DNA of 64,000 nucleotides, from NCBI RefSeq assembly GCF_963678635.1, contig NC_087062.1, positions 21,441,789-21,505,788 on the forward strand. Reading direction: 5' to 3'. Both the position numbers and the translations under genes were made by a program. The stretch's first letter is position 1. The number at the start of each line of letters is the position of its first letter. Source of the DNA: Symsagittifera roscoffensis (Eukaryota > Xenacoelomorpha > Acoela > Convolutidae). Positions 12,521-25,032 of the stretch are shown here, piece by piece. The notes beneath the pieces were generated by a model that saw only the letters and a list, made by a program, of their open reading frames with translations, was not told the DNA's origin and did not search any database.

Positions 12521-15500
12521 AGGCATTTTTGTCTGGTTTTAAAGACAATCCATAAATTTTGAGAAGAAATTAAATTTAAAAAAACACCTACTTAAACAAT
12601 TTCCATAGATGAAATATCACTTATCATAGACTTTCATGCTATTTTCTTTACTTATGGAATCGCATAAAAGTAAATGATTGGCATGTTTCCATATATGAAA
12701 ATTTTATTTTCGGCAATTTTTGTCAACTCGGGTAGTTGAAAAATAAGAAACTGAGAAATTTTTCTGCGGTTAGGCAAATATAACACTGTTACTTACATCT
12801 GGGTTGAATGTCCCAACATTAGTTTTTGCTTTTTTCTGAAGTATCCCAGTGATCACCTCTTTCCAGCGCTGATTCATGACTAATACAGAAATTTTACTCA
12901 TCGCTAACATTACGAGGCCAAACTGTGCATTTTGTGAGTTACAAGTGGATTCCGCAACAAGGACGCTCCTTTTGTTCTTAATTTGTTCTTTTATTTTCTT
13001 TGATCGTTCCGGCAAATTTTTAACATCCCGGGTTGACCAAAAATGCCTGTCCTACAATTTCCATATATGAAAAAAAATGCTTATCCTACATTTTCTACAT
13101 TTTCCTATCAGAAGGTTGGTTGTCTGTCATCGACAATGCATTGCAAACGATCTGAATTGTAAAAGTGATTACTTCACAAATGATAAAGTGAAAGCATCAA
13201 ACTTTTAAATTTTGGCAAAATTTTTCCAAGATGATTTTTTTAAATTGAATTTTCAAATTATCGAAAAATGATCAAGGCATATATAAAAATGCCATACAAC
13301 AAAAACAGGAGTTTTTAGCCTGTTTAAAAAACTTATCCTGAGAAACGGAAAAAAATCCAATTTTTGTGCATCGTGGACTACGTTATGCAAACAAAAAATT
13401 AAAAGTTTGCATGCAAATTTTTTTTGGAAAATGTTTGTTTGAGTACAAAATTCGATTTGAGGTTGAAAAAATACAAAAAATAATTTTGGGGCAATTTCAA
13501 TTTTACTTGGATTTTTATTTAAAAATTGTATGAAAATTGTACGATTAGCATTTTTCCATACATTTGATGCAGGCAATTGTATGATAAGCTTTTTCGGTGT
13601 GGGGAAATGTAAAATAAGCTTTTTTGGTTTATACAGGTCAACCCGGGATATTTGAAGACTTGTCTCTGGAATCCGGGAGCATACAGACACAAAAATCAGA
13701 CATATTCAGTAAAAATCAGACCTAAAATTTAAGAAATTTTCTTAAAATATTTAATTCTATATTCTAATTTAGTAACTTTCAAATAAAAGTGTGAGTTTTT
13801 AAACCCTATACTTTCAATTAGGCTAAGACCTCGTGGAGCATAGGTAGAGTATAGATCTACTCAGACAACGGATGAGGGATCATTTTCCTGTAGTTGCTTG
13901 TTTTTGCAGAATTTGAAAAACTATCTATTGCTGTCTCAGCTCAAAAATTAGCCAAATTAGAGATAAATCAACTTAAAATTTGTTGTTGTGGAAATGGAAC
14001 ATCATTAATTCATCGACGGTGGTCGTGTTTTTTTCATTTTTTGTTCCGACTTTCGATACGAAAGTAACGGAATATTTGTGCTCGGGGTGTGTTTTTTTTC
14101 AGACAAATTTCGACTTTTTACCTAGCCACTTTTGACGGAATTTTTTTTCATATCATTCGAAAGCTATTGTTGTCTTGAGCTCAAATAAATTTGAAAAGAT
14201 ATTTCGCCTCTGATCTTTTTTCGTAAAGTTATGGGGGTTTAAACATTGCCATTTTGGCCAATTTAGGACAATTAACGCGCGTTTTATTTCGCGCTATTAA
14301 CGCGTGAGCGGATATTTAATCCATCATAGAAATCGTTTCAAATTGGTTGAAAGAAGCCTATTTGTCAAAATTGACTTGTTAAAAGAAGCAAAATTGATCT
14401 TTTTGTAGTTTACATGGCGTGTGTGGGGATGATTTTCACAACAAATGTCAAATTTTGGAAAAGAAGCTTATTTGCCATAATTGATTTGTTACAAGGAGCT
14501 AAATTTATCCTGCTGTACTTTATATGGCGTGTGGGGGGATAATTTTTATAAAAATTTCAAATTTTAGAAGAAAAAAAATTTTCATTTTTTTATTACATTT
14601 ATTTTTTCATGTTATTACTGCACCATAAAACCTTAAAAGTCAGTCGGAACATTCAGGGCTGATAGGAGCAGTCTTTTTCTAATATGAACTCCACACTGGA
14701 TAATGTGTTTAATGTTTATCTTAACCAAAGCTCTAACTAGATTCGATAGTTTTGAATGCATTCAAAAAACGTTACCAAAAATTTACTTTAGCTTTGAGTT
14801 ATTGAAAACAAGTTTGCTGTGAGCATACTAGCTGTGATGCTCATATCTGTACCACAATACATTCATTAATACATTCTTGTATATCTGAGAAATAGAAAAC
14901 CATTCGGAAGTTTTATGAATAAACGGATACTGTAAAAATGGCATCTTGTCTAATACATTTTCTTCAAATATGTGAGTTAAAATTTTGCAATAACATTTGA
15001 GTGAACTTTTAGAGAACTAACCCGGCTCAAGTTAAAAACACTTTTACTAAACAAGGCCGTTGATTAGAGTGAAAGTCTTTCTAATTGACCCTTCGGATGA
15101 GGTTAAGGTCTCATTCAGATGGTTTTTATAGATTTGAAGAGCCCTGGACAGATCTTAGATGTGTTTATTTGCAGATGGTTGCTGGTTTAAATATTGTGAA
15201 GGTTGACTTTACGAACCCGTTTCCCCTTTGTTGCCTGCACTGAAAGAAAATTTAAATAAATGAATAGAAACATTTGGAGCCTAAACGAAATTAGACATTT
15301 TTAGTTGAGTAGTTTCTTATGAGTTGTGCCTTGTTTTTATCCTAACTTTAGCCATCAAAATAACAGTGAACAAAAAATACTCAAACAAAATCGGTTTTTG
15401 AACAGACGTGAATCTTACTATAAGTAATTCAGTTCCAATTTTAAATGTTTGCAAGATTTGTTTATACGCGCTCCAAAAACTAAAAAGAAAGACTCATTTT

Positions 15501-15640
15501 ATCCTGGTGCAGTTAGTTCTAATTGATTGATTGAACGCAAAAAAAAACTGCTTTATAAATTGAATATCTTTCGTCAAACAAAAACGCTTCAATAGTTAAG
15601 CCTTCAGTTTTTTTTTTAATTGAACCTGGTCTCGTCTTGA
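11784..15640 (+). repeat. Block duplication, copy 1 (about 3.9 kb)
   Basis: From GTCATAATTTTTT at 11784 the sequence matches 17233 onward closely for kilobases, including AAAACTGGGCGTTGCCGCTG (11808/17258), the minus-strand frame at 12770-13015 (18209-18454 in copy 2), the rolling-circle-like element at 14041 (19469), and the right part from TAATATGAACTCCACACTGG (14678/21676) to CTTCAATAGTTAAG (15588/22590). It holds one rolling-circle-like element where copy 2 holds four. Confidence 0.85.
14041..14676 (+). mobile_element. Helentron-like non-autonomous element, single copy
   Basis: It starts TTGTTCCGACTTTCGATACGA, where ACTTTCG and CGAAAGT form a 5' hairpin. The 3' end reads AGTCGGAACATTCAGGGCTG and then GGAGCAGTCTT. 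The 5' GTTCCGACT and 3' AGTCGGAAC are subterminal inverted repeats; the 3' hairpin is partly deleted here. The middle contains the family words AACGCGCG, TTTCGCGCTATTAACGCG and GGCGTGTG.GGGGATGATTTTCA. The GAAGCTTATTTG...GGCGTGTG block occurs twice in this copy, making it longer than the usual 555 bp. No protein is encoded. Confidence 0.7.
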
Positions 15641-15660
15641 TTTTACTTTAGTCCCAATAT

Positions 15661-16070
15661 TTTTGTTCCGACTTTCGATACGAAAGTAACGGAATATTTG
15701 TGCTCGGGGTGGGTTTTTTTCTTCTTCAGACAAATTTCGACTTTTAACTAGCAATTTTTGACGGAACTTTTTTTACATCAATCGAAAAGTATGGTTGTCC
15801 TGAGCTCAAATTCGATAAAATATTTCACCTGTGATCATTTTTCGTAAAGTTACGGGGGTTTAAAGATTGCCAATTAACGCGCGATATATTTCGCGCTATT
15901 AACGCGTAAGCGGAGAGTTAATCCGTGTTAGAAATCGTTCCAAATTGGTTAAAAGAAGCTTATGTGCTACAATTGGTTTGTTAAAAGGAGCAAAATCTAT
16001 CCTTTTGTACTTTGTATGGCGTGTGGGGGGATGATTTTCATAAGAAATTCCAATTTTTCGAAGAAAAAAA
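15661..16070 (+). mobile_element. Helentron-like element lacking its 3' end
   Basis: It begins TTGTTCCGACTTTCGATACG and runs through the GCGCGATATATTTCGCGC and TGGCGTGTGGGGGGATGATT words, then stops at about 16070. The 3' hairpin end is missing and sequence of quite different composition follows, so something inserted at or recombined with this point. Confidence 0.7.
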
Positions 16071-16079
16071 AATGATTTT

Positions 16080-17232
16080 GTTTTTTTTAAGATCGCGATT
16101 TTCACACGTGATAATCGGACCGACTTCGTGCGTCGACGGAAATTAGGCGTAGGCGCAAAACTATTGGCGGGGGAATTGAAAGATAGTTCAAAAAAGATAG
16201 ATAAGCTTAGTTTGTGAGCAAACAATCGTAATCGCATTCTGCAACTTGAGTTTGACCTCTAGGGCGACGAATTGGAAAAGCGCGCAAAATCTGGAAACCC
16301 CCCCCCCCGGATTGGGAACCACTGGTCCGATCGTTATGAAATTGAATGGGTGACTAATAGAGAATATTTAAGCCGGGCATGCCACTTTCCAGACCCCTGG
16401 GACCCCTGGGGGGCGAGTGATAAAGATTTCCGAAAATGCAATTAGAACTTTTTGTAAACCGGTAAATAATGGTCAAAATGACATCAAATTGCAATATGTT
16501 GTAGCCCTAGGCGAGGGAAGTTCACTACCGGGATTTTGAACGCATCCGGTTATTATTTCCGATTTTACGCCCTATGTAAACAAAACCCACTTTTTGTTTT
16601 TTCTCGACCCCTGATAACGCTCGGAGGCTGAAACTTGGGGGATGGTAGGTTGGGGGAAGACCTATAATGTATTAATGTTTGGACCCAATCCGGCGGCTAC
16701 GTCGGAAGCTATTTGCACTTGAAAACTGAATTAGGCTATTAACACCTGATAGCGATAATTGACTTGTGATTTTATAGCACCAATGTGAAGGGGGGTGGAC
16801 CAAACCCAGTTGGGGGACCCCTTGTGACCCAATCCTCTCCGGAACTTCCTATGGGGTGAAATAGGCAATTTTAGGGCAAAGTGTTAATTGAACCGAATTT
16901 TTCGAAAATATGGGAAGGGATGGTCCGATATGAATGCAACTTAGTGGGAATGATCTCCCATCGAAAATAAGACGTTTGGACGCGTTTGACCTCATTTGAC
17001 CTCGGATCACATCTAAGAGGTCATTTCGCATTTTTGACCGCAAGGCCCCCGCAAACCCCTAAAAAGCGGTAAATTAGCATTGTAAGGACTCGTACGGGGT
17101 ACCTACCTACCTGGGGAGACAAGGGGAAGCCCTTAAATTGAGAATTTTAAGTTTTGATTTTTGTACCCGAGCGAAAGTAATTTTCTGTAATTAGAAACAT
17201 CGGGGTCAGCTTAACCCACTCCACTTCGACAT
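16080..17232. other. Less AT-rich non-coding segment of foreign look
   Basis: Visibly richer in G and C than everything around it, with runs such as CCCCCCCCCC (16300) and GGGACCCCTGGGGGGCGAG (16398). It separates the truncated rolling-circle-like element from copy 2 of the block duplication. No long frame, RNA gene or terminal repeat is evident. It may be a non-autonomous transposon or a fragment from another genomic compartment. Confidence 0.45.
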
Positions 17233-20200
17233 AGTCATAATTTTTTGTGCGTGAAAAACTGGGCGTTGCCGCTGATACAGAAAGCTTATCAGAACCCATC
17301 TTTTTGATTGAAAACTGAAAAAAAAATCAAAAAATGAACGAAAAATCTAAAATTTGGTTTTTTCTGACGGTAGTTTTTGAGAAAAATAAAAAATTTAAAA
17401 AAAATGGTTAATAAATTAAAAAAAGAATAAATTTTCTGAGAATCCTTCTCGTGTAGAAAAAAATGGGCTAATTTCGTAAGCAGGGAAATTTCTCACAACC
17501 CGGACTATCAATTGATACCAAAACCTCAAAGTTGGGAGGATAGTTTCGAAGAAGTCAAAAAGTTTCAAAAAACTGTCAAACATCGGAAAATAGACTTTTT
17601 GAGGATTATATCTTTTTTTTTCAAAAAAAAATTGAGAGTAACAGCTAAAGCACATGAGTTTCACACAAGTTTTTCTACACAATAAAATCAAAATCTCAGA
17701 TTTGTGTGATGGTAGTTATTGAGAATAGGAAAAAAATTTGAAAAAACGGTCAAAAAACCTTTAACTTTATGTCAACAAATTGGGCAAAATGTTTATGCCT
17801 GGGAACTTTTCAACTCGTTTCACTCATTGAGCTCAAAATCTCATATTTGAAGGGGTTGCATTTGAGGAAAAAAAGTTCTGAAAAAAAAGAAAAAACTCTA
17901 TTATACTTGCAAGATCTTAGGCCTTTGGTGACTCTAGCTTTGAGTAACCAGGGTCCTAGGCATTTTTGTTTGGTTTCAAAGACAATCCATAAAATTTGAG
18001 AAGAAATTAAATTTAAAAAAAAACACCTACTTAAACAATTTCCATAGATGAAATATCACTAATCATGGACTTTCATGCTATTTTCTATACTTATGGAATC
18101 GCATAAAAGTAAATGATTGGCATGTTTCCATATATGAAAAATTTTTTTTTAGCATTTTTTGTCAACTCGGGTAGTTAAAAGATAAAAAACTGAGAAATTT
18201 TGCTGCGGTTAGGCAAATATAACACTGTTACTTACATCCGGGTTCGATGTCCCAACATAAGTTTTTGCTTTTTTCTGAAGTATCCCAGTGATCACCTCTT
18301 TCCAGCGCTGATTCATGACTAATACAGAAATTTTACTCATCGCTAATATTACGAGGCCAAACTGTGCATTTTGTGAGTTACAAGCGGATTCCGCAACAAG
18401 GACGCTCCTTTTGTTCTTATTTTGTTTTTTTATTTTCTTTGATCGTTCCGGCAAACTTTTAACATCCCGGGTTGACCAAAAATGCTTGTCCTACAATTTC
18501 CATATTCGAAAAAAGGCTTATCCTACATTTCCCTACATTTTCCTCCCAGAAGGTTGGTTGTCTGTCATCGACAATGCATTGCAAATGATCTGAATTGTAA
18601 AAGTGATTACTTCACAAATGATAAAGTGAAAGCATCAAACTTTTAAATTTTGGCAAAATTTTTCCAAGTTGATTTTTTTTTAAATTGAATTTTCAAATTA
18701 TCATAAATTGATCAAGGCATATATAAACATGCCATACAACAAAAAACAAGAGATTTTAGCCTGTTTAAAAAAGTTATCCTGAGAAACGAAAAAAAAAATC
18801 CAATTTTTGTGCATCGTGGACTACGTTATGCAAACAAAAAATTAAAAGTTTGCATGCAAATTTTTTTTTGGAAAATGTTTGTTTGAGTACAAAATTCGAT
18901 TTGAGGTTGAAAAAAAAAACAAAAAAAAATTTTGGGGCAATTTCAATTTTACTTGGGTTTTTATTTAAAAATTGTATGAAAATTGTATGATTAGCATTTT
19001 TCCATACATTTGATGTAGGCAATTGTATGATAAGCATTTTCGGTGTGGGGAAATCTAAGATAAACATTTTCGGTTTATACAGGTCAACCCGGGATATTTG
19101 AAGACTTGTCTCTGGAATCCGGGAGCATACAGACACAAAAATCAGACATATTCAGTAAAAATCAGACCTAAAATTTAAGAAATTTTCTTAAAATATTTAA
19201 TTCTATATCCTATTTTAGTAACTTTCAAATAAAAGTGTGAGTTTTTAAACCCTAAAATTTCAATTAAGCTAAGACCTCGTGGAGCATAGGTAGAGTATAG
19301 ATCTAATCAGACAACGGATGAGGGTTCAATTTCCTGTAGTTGCTTGTTTTTGCAGAATTTGAAAAACTATCTATTGCTGTCTCAGCTCAAAAATTAGCTT
19401 AAAAGTTGTTGTTGTGGCAATGGAAAATAATTAATTCATCGACGATGGTCGTGTTTTTTTTCACTTTTTGTTCCGACTTTCGATACGAAAGTAACGGAAT
19501 ATTTGTGCTCGGGGTGGGTTTTTTTTTCAGACAAATTACGACTTTTTACCTGGCCACTTTTGACGGATTTTTTTTTCATATCATTCAAAAGCTATTGTTG
19601 TCTTGAGTTCAAATAAACTTGAAAAGATATTTCGCCGGTGATATTTTTTCGTAAAGTTATGGGGGTTTAAAGATTGCCATTTTGGCCAATTTAGGACAAT
19701 TAACGCGCGTTTTATTTCGCGCTATGAACGCGTGAGCGGATATTTAATCCGTCATTGAAATCGTTTCAAATTGGTTGAAAGAAGCTTATTTGTCAACATT
19801 GACGTGTTAAAAGACGCAAAATCTATCTTTTTTTAGTTTACAAGGCGTGTGTGGGGATGATTTCACAACAAATGTCAAATTTTGGAGAAAACAATTTTTG
19901 ATTATATTTTGTCACATTTAATTTTTTTTATGTTACTACTGCTCCATAAACCTTAAAAGGCAGTCGAAACATTCAGACTTTTGCCCTGATACAAGCATTC
20001 TTGTTGATCCGACTTTCGATATGAAAGTAACGGAATATTTGTGCTCGGGGTGGGTTTTTTTTTTCTTCAGACAAATTTCGACTTTTTAACTAGCCAATTT
20101 TGACGGAATTTTTTAATATACATTCGAAAGGTATTGTTGTCTTGAGCTCAAATTTGAAAAGATCTCACCTGTAAAAAGATTTGAAAAGATTTCACTGTGA

Positions 20201-22640
20201 TCATTTTTCGTAAAGTTAAAGGGGTTTAAAGATTGCCATTTTGACCATTTTGGGACAACTAACGCGCGATATGTTTAGCTCTATTAACGCGTAAGCGGAG
20301 AGTTAATCCGTCTTAGAAGTTGTTCCAAATTGGTTGAGAGAAGCTTATTTTTCAAAATTGACCTGTTAAAAGAAGCAAAATCTATCTTTTTGTAGTTTAC
20401 ATGGCGTGTGTGGGGATGATTTTTACAACAAATGTCAAATTTTGGAGAAAATTTTTTTTTATTATATTTTGTCCATTTTATTTTTTTTATGTTACTACTG
20501 CTCCATAAACCTTAAAAGGCATTCGACACATTCAGATCTTCGCCCTGATACAAGCATTCTTGTTGTTCCGACTTTCGATACGAAAGTAACGGTATATTTG
20601 TGCTCGGGGTGTGTTTTTTTTTCAGACAAATTTCGACTTTTTAACTAGCCATTTTTGACGTAATTTTTTATTTTTATTCGAAACGTATTGTTGTCTTGAG
20701 CTCAAATTTGAACACATCTTACCTGTGAAAAGATTTAAAAAGATTTCGCTGTGATCATTTTTCGTAAAGTTAAGGGGGTTTAAAGATTGCCATTCTGACC
20801 AATTTGGGACAACTAACGCGCGATATATTTCGCGCTATTAACGCGTAAGCGGAGAGTTAATCCGTCTTAGAAGTTGTTCCAAATTGGTTGAAAGAAGCTT
20901 ATTTTTCAAAATTGACTTGTTAAAAGAAGCAAAATCTATCTTTTTGTAGTTTACATGGCGTGTGTGGGGATGATTTTCACAACAAATGTCAAATTTTGGA
21001 GAAAAAAAAATTTTGATTAAATTTTGTCACATTTACTTTTTTTATGTTACTACTGCTCCATAAACCTTAAAAAGCAGTCGAAACATTCAGACTTTTGCCC
21101 TGATACAAGCATTCTTGTTGATCCGACTTTCGATATGAAAGTAACGGAATATTTGTGCTCGGGGTGGGTTTTTTTTTTCTTCAGACAAATTTCGACTTTT
21201 TAACTAGCCATTTTTGACGGAATTTTTTAATTTCATTCGAAAAGTATTGTTGTCTTGAGCTCAGATTTGAAAAGATCTCACCTGTGAAAAAACTTGAAAA
21301 GATTTCACTATGATCATTTTTCGTAAAGTTACGGGGTTTGAAGATTGCCATTTTGACCAATTTGGGACAACTAACGCGCGATATATTTCGCACTCTTAAC
21401 GCGTAAGCGGAGAGTTAATCCGTCTTAGAAGTTGTTCAAAATTGGTTGAAAGAAGCTTATTTGCCATAATTGATTTGTTACAAGGAGCTAAATTTATCCT
21501 GTTGTACTTTTTATGGCGTGTGGGGGGATGATTTTCATAAAAATTTCAAATTTTAGAAAAAAAAATTTCATTTTATTTTATTACATTTAATTTTTTCATG
21601 TTATTACTGCACCATAAAACCTTAAAAGTCAGTTGGAACATTCAGGGCTTCTTCCTGATACGAGCAGTCTTGTTCTAATATGAACTCCACACTGGATAAT
21701 GTGTTTAAGGTTTATCTTAACCAAAGTTCTAACTAGATTCGATAGTTTTGAATGCATTCAATAAACGTTACCAAAAATTTACTTTAGCTTCGAGTTATTG
21801 ACAACAGTTTGCTGTGAGCATACTAGCTGTGATGCTCATATCTGTACCACAATACATTCATTAATACATTCTTGTATATCTGAGAAATAGAAAACTATTC
21901 GGAAGTTTTATGAATAAACGGATACTGTAAAAATGGCATCTTGTCTAATACATTTTCTTCAAATATGTGAGTTAAAATTTTGCAATAACATTTGAGTGAA
22001 CTTTTAGAGAACTAACCCTGCTCAAGTTAAAAACACTTTTACAAAGCAAGGTCGTTGATTAGAGTGAAATTCTTTCTACTTGACCCTTCGGATGAGGTTA
22101 AAGTCTCATTCAGATGGTTTTTCTGCTGGAAATTATAGATTTGAAGCGCTCTGGCAGATCTTAGATGTGTTTATTTGCAGATGGTTGCTGGGTGAAATAT
22201 TGTGAAGATTGACTTTACGAACCGTTTCCCATTTGTTGGCTGCACTGAAAGAAATTTTAAATAAATAAATAGAAACATTTGGAGCCTAAACGAAATTAGA
22301 CATTTTTAGTTGATTAGTTTCTAATGAGTTGTGCCTTGTTTCTATCCCAACTTTAGCCATCAAAATAACAGTGAACAGATAAATTACTCAAACAAAATCG
22401 GTTTTTGAACAGACGTGAATCTTACTATAAGTAATTCAGTTCCAATTTTGACGGTTTGCAAGATTTGTTTATACGCGCTTCAAAAACTAAAAAGAAAGAC
22501 TCATTTTATCCTGCCGCAGTTAGTTCTAAGTGATTGATTGAACGCAAAATAAACCGCATTGTAATTTAAATATCTTTCGTCAAACAAAAACGCTTCAATA
22601 GTTAAAAAGCCTTCAGTTTTTTTTTTCAATTTAACCTTAT
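17233..22640 (+). repeat. Block duplication, copy 2 (about 5.4 kb)
   Basis: Same order and orientation as 11784-15640, but longer because the rolling-circle-like element is present as a four-unit array (19469-21673). Flanks on both sides of the array match copy 1 closely, so the size difference is mainly in the array. Confidence 0.85.
19469..21673 (+). mobile_element. Head-to-tail array of four Helentron-like elements
   Basis: Unit starts (TTGTTCCGAC or TTGATCCGAC) lie at about 19469, 20004, 20563 and 21118, and the last unit ends at about 21673, so spacing is 535, 559, 555 and 555 bases. Each junction reads CCTGATACAAGCATTCTTGTT directly followed by the next 5' end, with no filler. Each unit has the 5' hairpin, the GCGCG.TAT.TTT..C.CT core and the 3' end near TTCAGACTTTTGCCCTGATAC. 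Head-to-tail junctions without target duplication are what rolling-circle transposition or unequal exchange would leave. No transposase gene is present. Confidence 0.85.
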
Positions 22641-24369
22641 ATTTTTAGTTTATGTTTAATTTCCTCTGATAATCATAAATCACAGTAATTTTTGAATTCT
22701 CCGAATGGGAAGTATTATGAGTATTTTGAAGTAATTCGAAAAAAATTTTTCATTGTTTTTAAAATTTTTTGTCGACCAAATTTATTTGATTTGATTAATT
22801 TGATCTTCAAAGTGCGAAACAAAAAATTGCTCCGAATTATTAAAAAGTAACCTGCGCAGTCAAAACTAAAAAAAACGGCTAAAATTACTTTTTATTGGGT
22901 TTTTGAAAAAAGACTCAGTCCAAAAGCATTCAAATGACTGTTTTGGCACCGAAAAGTTATGGAAAAACTTAGTGATCGTCGACCGTTACAGGATGTCGTA
23001 GGATCTAAAATCTCCAAACCAACAGCCCTCTCCCAGAGCACTGCTTTCTTCTGACCCTTTCCTGGCTAAAAAAGGGTTGTGAGCAATTTTTATAATGTTA
23101 ACCAAATTTGGGGGTTAGTGGACAACAGAAGGATGTTGGGGGTTAGTGGACAACAAAGAGCGATTGATGAATTAGTGGGAGTGGCGATACGAAGAATATT
23201 TTCTCGGGGAGAGAAAAAAAAACTTTCACATCTTTTATGATTTTGCTCTGTTGAGGAAATGTGGATTGCTTTTAAAAAACAGACTGCTTTCAGTAGATCA
23301 CTGTTACCTTGTAAAACGATCAATTTGAAACTGTTTCACTTTTGAAACATGTCAGAGCTCCAATTTCAGTTTATGCCTGCACAAATCAGTTCATTGCTTA
23401 GTCATGCCTGAAAATGTCATTCAATTTCTTGCATGTCTGGAACATGTCAGTTCAAGGTTTAGATATGTCTTGGTCAAGTTCATAGCATAGCTCTGGCAAA
23501 TAACTAAATCAAATATGCATATCTGCATCTGCAAAAAACGAGGGTCAGAACTGCACAACATCTGAGTTCTAAATGATTTGAGAATGTTCAGGTCTGAATT
23601 TAGAAAAACATTTTGGTGCATATTGTAAAATTCTTCAGTCCCTCAGAATAAAAAAATCACTGAGATGACTCAAAACGAATCAGAAAAAAGTTAAAAAGAA
23701 TAACACATAGAGAGTCAAAAGTTTCGTTACCCGATTTATTCATTGGAAACTGCTGAAAGTTATTGATTGCTCGAAACTAGTTACATCGAAAACTGTAACT
23801 ATGTAAAACTTTTTGATACAACTGAAAATGTGAAATTTTCCTGAGCGTTATTTTAGTTGAAAAACGTCATCGGATAAAAGTTTACAGGATGTTTATTAAA
23901 ATTGTTAGATGAAATCGATGAAAGGAAACTTTTCTAAATTGATTTTTTTGAGGTTTTTGAGACGTTTCGTGAATCTTACAAGCCGCAATAGTGTGTTGGG
24001 TGTAATGTTTATAAAAAATTGTTCGGAGTTAGTTTTATAAAAACTAATTTGCCCTAAGTTTTATCGGCGAATGAGATATACGTTTTGAATTATGATGAAA
24101 TTAAGGAAATCTCGATAAAAAATTATTAAGTTTTTTCAGAGTTGTATTTCAGGTCGACTGAGTTTATCGATTAAGAGTTTTCCAAAATCACAAAGCAGTT
24201 TTGATCAGTTTTTCTATGTTTTTTAAACCAGTGAAGATAGTGTGTAAATTTAAGCGAAGAATGAGGTTAAATAGGGCCTCTCAAACCAACTTTAGTTTTC
24301 TCTGACTGGTTTGTAGGTCAGATTCTTGAGATGTATTTTTAGAGCACTTGATGCGTGTAACATATACTA
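22641..24369. other. Gene-free AT-rich stretch
   Basis: I see no exon, RNA gene or recognisable mobile element. Small T/A runs and short frames only. Confidence 0.4.
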
Positions 24370-25022
24370 ATGTGCTGTTTTAAATTATCGGGACAAAACA
24401 ATTACAACATGAAAAATAAAATGCGTTTTTCTCAAACTGGGTTGATTTCAGGTAAAAAAATGATGCTGACATTTTTGCTTAGAATTTTAGCAGAAATTAC
24501 ATGGTGTAATTTGATTTGCGAAATTCGAGTCCAAAAGGTTTCCCCAAAAATTATTTGTTTGGAACTTTTAAGTCAAACAAAAATTACGCCAAAACTATTC
24601 TTCAATTGCTGACGAAACTAGATTGCAGTGCGACTCTGATGTAGCCCAACAAAATTGAGGAAAGTTTTATTCTCTAAAAATTGGCACAAAACGCATAAAA
24701 ATTGATTATTTTTATAGCGCAAATGGCATTTTTGACGAACAAAGAAAAATAAATTTATTCATACCAAGGCGAAAAGAAACCCTTTTAAACTTTTGGGAAC
24801 CTAAATAGGACGCTTACTTTGATATAGATGGTCAGCAGTTGAACTAATAATTTTGGCGTAATTTTTGATAAACTAAGAAGCTAAAAAGTTCCAAAAATGA
24901 TCATTCGGCCTAAAATTAACAGAATTTGAGAATTTTTTGCCAAAAATTGACCCAATTTGAGAAATTATATTTTAAATTTACATGTTTTGTTTGTTTTGTC
25001 CGGATAATTTGAAGCAGCACTC
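24370..25022. mobile_element. TA-flanked MITE of Tc1/mariner type, 653 bp
   Basis: Termini are inverted: the left end reads TGCTGTTTTAAATTATCGGG and continues through ACAAAACA..CATG; the right end read backwards gives TGCTGCTTCAAATTATCCGG and ACAAAACA. The inverted similarity extends about 75 bases. A TA dinucleotide lies on both sides (24368-24369, 25023-25024), the Tc1/mariner target. There is no transposase frame. Related termini are at 42309-42370 and 61931-61938. Confidence 0.75.
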
Positions 25023-25032
25023 TATATTTTAG

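Noticed and set aside
13253-13690. 145-codon minus frame, partly repeated at 18774-19136
   Set aside because: It is shortened by a frame change in the duplicate and has AT-biased low-complexity composition.
15899-16237. 112-codon minus frame
   Set aside because: It runs across the join between the truncated mobile element and the foreign-looking segment, so it is not an evolved gene.
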